Assembly (NCBI GenBank): GCA_016795065.1 | Contig: JAEUIU010000067.1 | Location: forward strand, 1 to 33,987 | Direction of reading: 5' to 3' | Length of the DNA stretch: 33,987 nt | Source of the DNA: Phycisphaerae bacterium | Lineage (GTDB): Bacteria > Planctomycetota > Phycisphaerae > Phycisphaerales > SM1A02 | Shown here: piece after piece, positions 22,939 through 30,106 of the stretch | How the letters are laid out: every line of letters begins with the position of its first letter | How positions within the stretch are numbered: the stretch's first letter is position 1 | Notes under the pieces: generated by a model | The model's input: only the letters and a program-made list of their open reading frames with translations | The model's database searches: none | Told to the model about the DNA's origin: nothing | Program-made: the position numbers and the translations under genes

Positions 22939-24054
22939 TCAAGATGCGTGACCGTTGCCGCGCCGATAGCGTAGGACGACGTCGCCCCCGCGAAGGCGAC
23001 TGGACACCAACCGCCACGATCGGGCCTCGGCCAGGCGTTCGGGGGCATCGCCGCGAATCGGTCGCCGCCCTTCCACATCGCCTAACGTCCGCGGCGCTAC
23101 GAAAACCCAGGCTTCATTGACCAGATCCTCGCGCAAGAGGTCGCCGGTCAAGCCACCGCCGGCCTCGACCAGGACATTCGAGATGGCCCTCTCCCGCACC
23201 AAGGCCTCAAGGAGCGGACGAATCTGCCCGCGCGGGCCAAGGGCCGCGACGTCCACACCGCGCTCACGCAGCCCGTTCGCCGGACCGCCATGCACCAGAT
23301 GGGGGAGGCAGGCGACGAGCGTGGGGGCGTTGGCGATGTCGAGCAGGCGAAGGGTCGTGGGCGCCGCAAGTTGAGGATCGATGAGCACGCGCAGCGCCGT
23401 CCGCCGGGCCGTCCCGCTCCGGGCCGTCAGCGCCGGGTCGTCGGCCGTCGCGGTGCCTAGGCCGGTCATAATCACATCGACGCGGCCGCGTTCGCGATGC
23501 ACCATCCGTCGCGATCGCTCGCAGGAGATCCACTTCGAATCGCCGGTGCGCGTCGCGATGTTCCCGTCGATCGTCTGAGCCCACTTCGCCGTCACCCACG
23601 GCAGGCGGGTTGCGAGACGATGGAGAAACGGGGCGTTGAGGTCGTTACACGGGCGCGAAGCCACGAGATCGACCCGAATGCCGGCCTCTCGCAACGTCTC
23701 GGCTCCGCCGACCGCAATCGGGTTGGGATCGGGCTGGGCGTAGACGACACGAGCAACGCCCGCCGCAACCAGAGCGTGCGAGCAGGGCGGTGTGCGGCCG
23801 TGGTGATTGCACGGTTCCAGCGTGACGTAGGCTGTCGCACCGCGGGCATCGTCACCAGCACGGGCCAATGCCATCGCCTCGGCGTGGGCCTCGCCACAAA
23901 TCCGATGCATGCCGTCGGCAACGATCCGATCGCCATGTGCGATGACGCAACCGACCAGCGGATTCGGCTCGGCGCCACCGTGACCGCGCAAGGCAAGTCG
24001 GGCGGCCCGGGCGAGCATGGCCAGATCGCGCGTGTGCTCGGCGTCGGACTTCAT
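22939..24054 (-). CDS. ribD: Bifunctional pyrimidine deaminase/reductase in riboflavin synthesis
   Basis: The 371-residue enzyme carries out the deamination and side-chain reduction steps that turn the GTP-derived pyrimidine into the ribitylamino precursor. The N-terminal deaminase has the zinc ligands H57-A58-E59 in CGEAHAEAMALA, and C82 and C91 in LEPCNHHGRTPPCSHALV. The reductase domain begins near WVTAKWAQTIDGNIATRTG, continues with MTGLGTATADDPALTAR, and includes NVLVEAGGGLTGDLLRED. Length and order match ordinary RibD. Its ATG overlaps the phosphatase stop by four bases (ATGA), so translation is coupled to that unrelated regulator. No other riboflavin gene is nearby in the window and no FMN riboswitch was seen upstream of this pair. 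Confidence 0.95.
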   Translation of the reverse strand: MKSDAEHTRDLAMLARAARLALRGHGGAEPNPLVGCVIAHGDRIVADGMHRICGEAHAEAMALARAGDDARGATAYVTLEPCNHHGRTPPCSHALVAAGVARVVYAQPDPNPIAVGGAETLREAGIRVDLVASRPCNDLNAPFLHRLATRLPWVTAKWAQTIDGNIATRTGDSKWISCERSRRMVHRERGRVDVIMTGLGTATADDPALTARSGTARRTALRVLIDPQLAAPTTLRLLDIANAPTLVACLPHLVHGGPANGLRERGVDVAALGPRGQIRPLLEALVRERAISNVLVEAGGGLTGDLLREDLVNEAWVFVAPRTLGDVEGRRPIRGDAPERLAEARSWRLVSSRLRGGDVVLRYRRGNGHAS

Positions 24055-25517
24055 AGGGACATCACCGTGGTTGCGTCATCAGGCACCGGTGGCAGTTTCG
24101 AGCTGGGGGCGAGATGGGCGTTGAAGACCAGGCTGGCGACGAGAAGGTCGTCGTCGAGCACTCCATTGGTATATCCGTCGACGAGCGTGAGCAGGAATTC
24201 CGGCCACGATGGTGGAGCGGGTTGCCGCTTGAGGGCCTCGCGCAGGCGGGCAAGGCCCCACTTTCGGTTTCGTCGGTCACGGGCCTCGAAGACGCCGTCG
24301 GTGTAGAGGAGGAGCATGTCGCCGGGCTCGAGCTGGACCGAGATGTCCTCGACACCGAAGTCCTGCGGCTGAAGGACGCCCAGAACCGGCACGGTGCTGT
24401 CATACTCGCGCACCGTGCCGCCGCGCGACCGGACGAAGAGCGGCGGGTGCCCACCGTTGGCGTACGTCATCTGTCCGCTGCGTGGGTCGATCCGGACCAT
24501 GACCGCGGTGGCGAAGATCTTGTGCGGAGCAAGCGTCAGCAAGACGTAACGATTGAGCAGGGAAAGGACGCTGCCCGGTCGCAGGTAGGGATGCTCGTAG
24601 CGAAGTCGCTCGAGCTCGCCGTAGAGACGGTTCACGGTCATCGCCGCGACGAGGCCGTGCCCGGTGACGTCCAGCAGCGTGAGATGGATGATGCCGTGCT
24701 GATCGATCCAGGAGTGGATGAAGTCGCCGCCGACCTCCTGAGCGGGCCGGTAGCGGTATTCGAAGCGGAAGTGGGCGTCCTGCGTGGCCTTGGGGAAGAG
24801 GCTCTCGTGGATCTTCCGCGCCTGCTGGAGCTCCCGACGCATCGACACGAAGAAGCGGTTGGAGAGCTCGCGGCGGAAGCGGCTGCGGTGACGCGTCAGC
24901 CGGAAGTGGGCGATCAGCATGCCCGGGAGCAGGACAACCGGCGAGGCCAGGATCATCACCAACGATTGCCACACGCCGCCAGTCATCGCCCCGTAGGTGC
25001 CGGTGAAGACGCTCCAGGCAAGAAGCAGCGGCACGATCGGGCGCAGTGATTCGCGGGGCGTCCACGGCAGGAAGGCCGAAGCGACGACGTGCCAGAAGAA
25101 GATCGAGACGATCATCGGCACCGGCTGGCGCTTGAAAAGAAGGAGCATCACCAATTGGAAGGCGAAGGTGGTGGCACCTAACGCCACGATCAGGTTGGTG
25201 GCAGCGGCGACGGCCTGGTCGCGGCGCTCGATCTTGGGTCGGACGAAGATATAGAACCGCACTGCGATGACCAGGATCGCAGCGGAGCTGAGGAACGTGA
25301 CGAACTGTCCGGCCAGCCGGTCCTGCATCGCCGACCGGCCGGCCGCGCCGGTCAGGAAGGAGATCACCCGCAGGGTCGCCTCGATCGAGACGAGCGCAAC
25401 AAACGCCACGCAGAGCCAGGCGAAGCGTCGGCGAAACCATCGCTCGAGCTCGATCTCGTACTCGCCCTGGGACTGCGGGGTCTCGCTGATTTCGATGGAG
25501 TGCTCGTCAGCGGTCAT
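24051..25517 (-). CDS. SpoIIE/RsbU-type PP2C phosphatase with membrane-spanning sensor region
   Basis: The 488-residue protein has about six helices in residues 30-215 (for example FAWLCVAFVALVSIEATLRV, FVTFLSSAAILVIAVRFYI and LIVALGATTFAFQLVMLLLF). A linker helix (RRELQQARKIHESLFPKA) leads to a PP2C-type phosphatase domain (about 240-470). Metal-binding residues lie in EVGGDFIHSWIDQHGIIHLT, LLDVTGHGLVAAM and YANGGHPPLFV, and the final motif is LLLYTDGVFEARD. RsbU/SpoIIE enzymes dephosphorylate anti-sigma-factor antagonists in partner-switching pathways; here the helices would sense something in or at the membrane. No STAS or RsbW-like partner gene is present in the window. The start ATG has AAGGA about 6 nt upstream, and TACACT further upstream gives a short leader. 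Confidence 0.88.
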   Translation of the reverse strand: MTADEHSIEISETPQSQGEYEIELERWFRRRFAWLCVAFVALVSIEATLRVISFLTGAAGRSAMQDRLAGQFVTFLSSAAILVIAVRFYIFVRPKIERRDQAVAAATNLIVALGATTFAFQLVMLLLFKRQPVPMIVSIFFWHVVASAFLPWTPRESLRPIVPLLLAWSVFTGTYGAMTGGVWQSLVMILASPVVLLPGMLIAHFRLTRHRSRFRRELSNRFFVSMRRELQQARKIHESLFPKATQDAHFRFEYRYRPAQEVGGDFIHSWIDQHGIIHLTLLDVTGHGLVAAMTVNRLYGELERLRYEHPYLRPGSVLSLLNRYVLLTLAPHKIFATAVMVRIDPRSGQMTYANGGHPPLFVRSRGGTVREYDSTVPVLGVLQPQDFGVEDISVQLEPGDMLLLYTDGVFEARDRRNRKWGLARLREALKRQPAPPSWPEFLLTLVDGYTNGVLDDDLLVASLVFNAHLAPSSKLPPVPDDATTVMSL

Positions 25518-25536
25518 TGGCGTCCTTGCCGGAGGG

Positions 25537-25542
25537 AGTGTA
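25537..25542 (-). promoter_or_regulatory. Candidate -10 element for phosphatase-ribD operon
   Basis: The reverse strand reads TACACT, 19 nt before the phosphatase ATG. An AAGGA sits between them, so this gene appears to have a short conventional leader rather than a leaderless start. Confidence 0.35.
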
Positions 25543-25575
25543 CGGGAGAGGAGGGGCGAGGTTCACCGAAAGTGT

Positions 25576-25706
25576 GTTCACCGCAGAGCCGCAGAGGGCA
25601 CAGAGCCTGACGCGGAGGAAGGAAGTGGGTGGTGGGTCTGCGATTCCATCATCTCTTGCATCGTCCTCCCTCGGGTCTCTGCGCCCTCTGCGGCTCTGCG
25701 GTGAAC
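25576..25706. repeat. Long inverted-repeat element, copy 2
   Basis: Arms 25576-25605 and 25677-25706 are reverse complements at 29 of 30 positions around a 71-base centre; the left arm begins GTTCACCGCAGAGCCGCAG. Arm sequence and architecture match the element at 11439-11569, but the arms of the two copies differ in several bases while each copy stays self-complementary. This suggests compensating changes or independent acquisition of family members. It lies between the fusA terminator and the phosphatase promoter. Confidence 0.75.
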
Positions 25707-25728
25707 GTCGCGCGGGACACGACCACAG

Positions 25729-25762
25729 AAAAAAGCCCGGCCCGCCGAAGCGGAGCCGGGCC
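25729..25762 (-). terminator. Intrinsic terminator of fusA
   Basis: On the reverse strand a strong GC stem (GGCCCGGCTCCGC, TTCG loop, GCGGGCCGGGC) is followed directly by TTTTTT. It starts about 40 bp after the fusA stop. This is the clearest intrinsic terminator in the window. Confidence 0.88.
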
Positions 25763-25803
25763 ATTGGTGTACGTGCGGAAGGACGGTCTCGTCAGCTCCC
25801 GAT

Positions 25804-27915
25804 TTACTTCTTGAGAACCTCTTCCTTAAGGCGATCCGGCATGAGTCGGTACTCGGCCGGTTCCATGGTCGAGGTGGCCCGGCCCTGGGTCATCGAGCGA
25901 AGCGACGTGGTGTAGCCGAAAAGTTCCGAGAGCGGAACCTCGGCGGTGATGATGCGGACGACGCCGCGCATTTCGCTGTCGACGATGTGGCCACGACGGC
26001 TGGCGATGTCACCGGAGACGTTGCCGAAGAACTCGTCGGGGGTGGTCACGACGAGCTTCATGATCGGCTCGAGGAGCCCGAGGCCGGCCTTGTGGCAGGC
26101 CTCGCGGAAGGCCAGCGCTCCGGCCTGTTCGAAGGCGATCTGGCTGGAGTCGACGTCGTGGTAGGAGCCGAAGACGAGCTCGACCTTGACGTTGATGACC
26201 GGATAGCCGCCGAGGACGCCCGATGCGGCGGCCTGGCGGATGCCGTACTCGACGCTGGGGATGAACTCACGCGGGATCGCGCCGCCGGTGACGGCGTCGA
26301 CGAACACCACCCCGTTCTCCATCTTCAGTTCCTGGGCCTCGGCCTCTTCCTTGGTGATCGGGCTGATGTTGACCACCGCGTCACCGAACTGGCCGCGTCC
26401 GCCGCTCTGCTTCTTGAAGAGGCCGCGAACCTTGGTCGCCGAGCCGGTGATCGCCTCGCGGTAGCTGACCCGCGGACGGCCAACGTTGACGCCGATCTTC
26501 ATGTCGCGCTTGAGCTTGTTGGCGATGATTTCCAGGTGAAGCTCGCCCATGCCCGCGATGATCGTTTCGCCGGTCTCCTCGTTGAAGCTTGAACGGAACG
26601 AGGGATCCTCGCGGCGGATGGTCGCAAGGGCTTCGCTCAGCTTCTTCTTGTCGTCGCCGGTGATCGGCTCGATCGACATCGAGATGACCGGCTCGGGGAA
26701 CTCCATGCGCTCGAGGACGATCTGGTTGTCCGGATCGCAGAGAGTGTCGCCGGTGTAGGAACTCTTGAGGCCGACGAGGGTGACGATGTTGCCGGCGCCG
26801 ACGGAGTCAAGCGCTTCGCGCTCGCGGGCGTGCATCTCGTAGATGCGGCTGACGTTTTCCTTCTTGCCGTTCACGGGGTTGATGACCCGCGAGCCCTTCT
26901 CAAGGCGGCCCGAGTAGATGCGGATGTAGGTGAGGTCGCCGTGGATGTCGCTGACCACCTTGAAGACCAGCGCCGAGAACGGCGCCGTGTCCGTGTGGGG
27001 CCGGGTCATCGTGACGTTCTTGTCCCGCGGATCCGTCCCCTTCATGTCGGGGCGTTCGGTCGGATTCGGCAGGTAGTCGATGACGCCATCGATCACGCGC
27101 TGCACGCCGATGTACTTGAGGGCCGAGCCACAGAAGACCGGGAAGCACTTCTGGGTGATGGTGCCCTTGCGGAGGGCGGCGCGGATCTCGTCGGGGGTGA
27201 TCGAATGCTCGTCGGTGATGTACTTCTCGGTAAGGTTCTCGTCGAGTTCGGCGGCCTTCTCGACGAGGTCGTGGCGCCAGTAGTCGGCGAAGTCCTTCAT
27301 CTCGGCCGGAATCTCCCTCTCCTCGATCGTCGCGCCCATCGCTTCCTTGTCGAAGTAGTAGGCCTTCATGCCGAGGAGGTCGATGATGCCCTGGAACTGG
27401 TCGCCCTTGCCGATCGGGATCTGAACCGCGATGGCGTTGGCGCCGAGGCGGGTGCGGATCGAGTTGAAGCTGAACTCGAAGTCGGCGCCGGTCTTGTCCA
27501 TCTTGTTGATGAGGCAGCAGCGCGGGACGCCGTAACGATCGGCCTGACGCCAGACGGTCTCGGACTGGGCTTCAACGCCTTCCTTGCCGTCGAAGACCGC
27601 GACCGCGCCGTCAAGGACGCGGAGCGAACGCTCGACCTCGATGGTGAAGTCGACGTGGCCCGGGGTGTCGATCAGGTTGATCTTGTATTCGATGCCGTCC
27701 TTGGTCCACGGGCAGGTCGTCGCCGCGGACTGGATGGTGATGCCGCGCTCCTGCTCCTCCTGGAGGAAGTCCATGGTTGCGGTGCCTTCGTGCACCTCGC
27801 CCATCTTGTAGGTCTTGCCTGTGTAGTACAGGATGCGTTCGGTGACGGTGGTCTTGCCTGCGTCAATGTGGGCGCAGATGCCGATGTTGCGAACTTTAGA
27901 GAGGTCAGTGGCCAT
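25804..27915 (-). CDS. fusA: Translation elongation factor G
   Basis: The 703-residue GTPase drives ribosomal translocation. G motifs: P-loop AHIDAGKTT, switch [23 protein letters not shown] and NKMD. Domain II-V features include [32 protein letters not shown], and the C-terminal [20 protein letters not shown]. Length and motifs match canonical bacterial EF-G, including the [12 protein letters not shown] segment of the main translocation factor, rather than the divergent EF-G2 or the tetracycline-resistance types. It is not flanked by rpsL, rpsG or tuf here, so the usual str operon is broken up or this is a separate copy. The ATG at 27915 has a weak GGAA upstream, a long untranslated leader is possible, and a strong terminator follows. 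Confidence 0.96.
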   Translation of the reverse strand: MATDLSKVRNIGICAHIDAGKTTVTERILYYTGKTYKMGEVHEGTATMDFLQEEQERGITIQSAATTCPWTKDGIEYKINLIDTPGHVDFTIEVERSLRVLDGAVAVFDGKEGVEAQSETVWRQADRYGVPRCCLINKMDKTGADFEFSFNSIRTRLGANAIAVQIPIGKGDQFQGIIDLLGMKAYYFDKEAMGATIEEREIPAEMKDFADYWRHDLVEKAAELDENLTEKYITDEHSITPDEIRAALRKGTITQKCFPVFCGSALKYIGVQRVIDGVIDYLPNPTERPDMKGTDPRDKNVTMTRPHTDTAPFSALVFKVVSDIHGDLTYIRIYSGRLEKGSRVINPVNGKKENVSRIYEMHAREREALDSVGAGNIVTLVGLKSSYTGDTLCDPDNQIVLERMEFPEPVISMSIEPITGDDKKKLSEALATIRREDPSFRSSFNEETGETIIAGMGELHLEIIANKLKRDMKIGVNVGRPRVSYREAITGSATKVRGLFKKQSGGRGQFGDAVVNISPITKEEAEAQELKMENGVVFVDAVTGGAIPREFIPSVEYGIRQAAASGVLGGYPVINVKVELVFGSYHDVDSSQIAFEQAGALAFREACHKAGLGLLEPIMKLVVTTPDEFFGNVSGDIASRRGHIVDSEMRGVVRIITAEVPLSELFGYTTSLRSMTQGRATSTMEPAEYRLMPDRLKEEVLKK

Positions 27916-28684
27916 GGCTTCGGTTCCGGGTCAGGCTGATCGGGAGTCGTTGACTCGCGAAGAGGTGTTGAATGGTGTGCGGTCCGGCGAGTGCTGGACC
28001 GAATCCCGCGCCCCGTGCACCTTCGCCCAGTGGCGAAATGGTGCGAGCTGGAGGTGGGGTCGAGAGGGAGGGCGGCGCTTGCCGTTGGCCGGCGGCGTCC
28101 TCAAGAGCAAATTATGAATTCGATGGGCGAAACGAGACGTGGGCGGCGGAAGGGGTCGTCAGGTCAACCTCCGCTGTAGCTGGGGCAGCCATGGGGAGGG
28201 ATCTGCTCGACCGCGTCCGTCGCCGAGAGAGTCAGGATCTGGATCGTCGTCGTCGCCAGGCATCGGAAAGAGCGTCGGAGAGACCGGTCCTCTTCGCAGA
28301 GGGCCGATTCAGGAAGAATCGAGCATCGTAGCGATCGCCGAGGGTGATTCAAGGGGTTGCAGCGTGCAGGGAGGAGAGGGAGGTCCGGCTGGGAGAGGGC
28401 TCGCAGGAGGAGGCGAAGGGAGCCTTCGGAACGCCAGTCGCCGGATTTGGAGGGCCAAACTGCCTCACCCCTGAGGTTTGCGGTCCTGCTCGCTCTGCTT
28501 CTCGGGCTGTGGGGACCATCCCCGCACGTCGGTTTCGGAGGGGGCCGGCGAGAATCCATGAGCCGCAGAGGGCTTGCGGCTCGCATGTCGGAGGGATGCC
28601 CCCACAATTCGCCAGGCGACCAACCTCCCCCGGCGAAGGGACCGCCTGCCATCGACGCCCACCCAACGACACTGAGAGCAACCC
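27916..28684. other. Intergenic region between fusA and Cys-rich repeat gene
   Basis: This 769-bp divergent region holds no convincing gene; open frames on both strands show only low-complexity Arg/Gly/Pro/Ser translations without motifs. An AT-rich patch at about 28099-28118 stands out in GC-rich surroundings. On the reverse strand it contains TAATTT, which could serve as a -10 for fusA with a leader of nearly 190 nt. The rest, rich in GAGG and GGAG runs on the plus strand, shows nothing I recognise. The leader of the 28685 gene probably lies here. Confidence 0.4.
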
Positions 28685-29959
28685 ATGCGACTTTCCAGAG
28701 CCAATCCGGTCCGAATCGTCAGGTTCGCCGCCCTCCTGCTGGTGGGCGCTGCCCACGCCGGCGGGGTTCCGTGTCCCGGTGACCTGACAGCGGACGGCCA
28801 CACCGATGGGGCTGACCTTGCCGTCCTCCTCGGCGCCTGGGGAACGCCGAGCGGCGACCTGACCGCCGATGGCACGACCGACGGCGCGGATCTCGCCGTC
28901 CTGCTCGGGGCGTGGGGGGATTGTCCGACGTCGCCCTGCGGCCAAGCGAGCCATGGGTGCTGTTCGACCTCCGCAGATCCTGGCTGCCAAGACGAAACCT
29001 GTTGTGCCAATGTCTGCGTCGTCGACCCGCACTGCTGCGAGGCGCAGTGGGACATCGCTTGCGTGGCCGATGCCCAGGAGCTGTGCGTTGCCTGCGGTGC
29101 CTCCGACTTCGACAACGACGGCGTTGCCGATGCGATCGACAACTGCTTGACGCTAGCGAATCCCAACCAGGCCGACGCGGATGGCGATGGGATCGGCAAC
29201 GCCTGCGAGGAGTTCCCGATGTGCGGGACAATCCCGGGCGACTGCTGCGTCGCAACGCTGTACCAAGGCTGCAACGATGCCGAATGCTGCGAGGCCGTGT
29301 GCGCCCTCGATCACATCTGCTGCGAGCAGAACTGGGACGACGCTTGCGCCAGCGAGGCGGCGATGATGTGCGGGGCGTGCGGAACGCCGGACCTGGACCT
29401 CGACGGCATTCTCGACGACGTCGACAACTGCAAGACAGTTGAGAATCCCAACCAGGCCGACGCCGATGGCGACGGCATCGGCGATGTCTGCGATCCGTTC
29501 CCATTCTGCGGGGCAGGATCCAATGACTGCTGCTACGCGGCGTCGACGCCGGGCTGCAACGATGCGGCCTGCTGCGAGCAGATCTGCGCTTTCGATCCCT
29601 TCTGCTGCTACACCAAGTGGGATCTCGTCTGTGCCGATGAGGCCGACGAAGAGTGTGCGGTCTGCAATCCGCCTGATTCGGACTTCGACGGCGTGCCGGA
29701 CCCCATCGACAACTGTCCGTTCGTACCGAATCCCAACCAGCACGACTCCAACCGCGATGGCGTCGGTGACGCCTGCGAGGTGTACGCCGAGTGCGGTACC
29801 TCGACCAACGATTGCTGCACCCCCTCGAGACTCCCGGGCTGTTCGGACGCGGCCTGCTGTGCGGAGATGTGCGACTACAACCCATATTGCTGCGACGTGG
29901 CGTGGGATTGGTCCTGCTCGTTTGACGCGCAGTACGTCTGCTCAGGCGGCTGCCCCTAA
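28685..29959 (+). CDS. Secreted protein with EF-hand pair and four 95-residue Cys-rich/TSP3 repeats
   Basis: The 424-residue protein has a signal peptide (IVRFAALLLVGAAHA). Right after it come two dockerin-like EF-hand loops (about 33-52 and 58-77: DLTADGHTDGADLAVLLGAW and its near copy). Four Cys-rich cassettes then begin at residues 85, 180, 275 and 370, exactly 95 apart. Their shared pattern is CG, DCC, GC-DAxCC, VC, CC-x3-WD-x2-CA and C-x2-C. Between cassettes lie thrombospondin type 3-like calcium loops such as DLDLDGILDDVDNC plus NPNQADADGDGIGD. The last cassette ends the protein (SGGCP). It is extracellular, disulfide-rich and calcium-binding; no catalytic domain is visible. The function is unknown; a structural or adhesive role is plausible. 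The gene converges on the large dockerin-bearing gene. Confidence 0.85.
   Translation: MRLSRANPVRIVRFAALLLVGAAHAGGVPCPGDLTADGHTDGADLAVLLGAWGTPSGDLTADGTTDGADLAVLLGAWGDCPTSPCGQASHGCCSTSADPGCQDETCCANVCVVDPHCCEAQWDIACVADAQELCVACGASDFDNDGVADAIDNCLTLANPNQADADGDGIGNACEEFPMCGTIPGDCCVATLYQGCNDAECCEAVCALDHICCEQNWDDACASEAAMMCGACGTPDLDLDGILDDVDNCKTVENPNQADADGDGIGDVCDPFPFCGAGSNDCCYAASTPGCNDAACCEQICAFDPFCCYTKWDLVCADEADEECAVCNPPDSDFDGVPDPIDNCPFVPNPNQHDSNRDGVGDACEVYAECGTSTNDCCTPSRLPGCSDAACCAEMCDYNPYCCDVAWDWSCSFDAQYVCSGGCP
28937..29956 (+). repeat. In-gene tandem repeat, three full 285-bp units plus a partial fourth
   Basis: Units start at 28937, 29222, 29507 and 29792, each 285 bp apart. Every unit encodes a Cys-rich cassette followed by a thrombospondin type 3-like segment, except the last, which stops after the cassette. 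The protein pattern is well kept but side chains vary widely, so this is an old duplication rather than a recent one. Equal unit length with no indels is the notable point. Confidence 0.85.
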
Positions 29960-30032
29960 CGATTCGCGCGCCGATCGCACGTGCCTCGCACGCCATCCTC
30001 TCCTTTGGGCGTTCGGAATCCGCGCAAGACAT

Positions 30033-30069
30033 CCGGCCGCGATGGGAGTCACGCTCCCATCGCGGCCGG
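30033..30069. terminator. Perfect hairpin between two convergent genes
   Basis: CCGGCCGCGATGGGAG (30033-30048) and its exact complement (30054-30069) enclose a five-base loop TCACG. It lies 74 bp after the plus-strand gene and 38 bp before the end of the minus-strand gene, so it could terminate both. No T-tract follows on either strand, so Rho-independent release is not certain. Confidence 0.55.
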
Positions 30070-30106
30070 TTGACGGACTCTGTGCACTCGTTCCGCTGTC
30101 GATCCG

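Noticed and set aside
26830..27939. 369-codon open frame on the plus strand
   Set aside because: It is antisense to fusA, whose motifs are unmistakable. The translation is a repetitive Asp/Val/Leu/Ala shadow.
28164..28652. 162-codon open frame on the minus strand in the fusA/repeat-gene gap
   Set aside because: The translation is Arg/Ser/Pro-rich with no motif, no ribosome site and no -10, so it is not supported as a gene.
28937..29956. CRISPR array or satellite from the 285-bp periodicity
   Set aside because: The repeat is protein-coding, with variable DNA and a kept Cys/Asp pattern; unit length and lack of identical short repeats exclude CRISPR.
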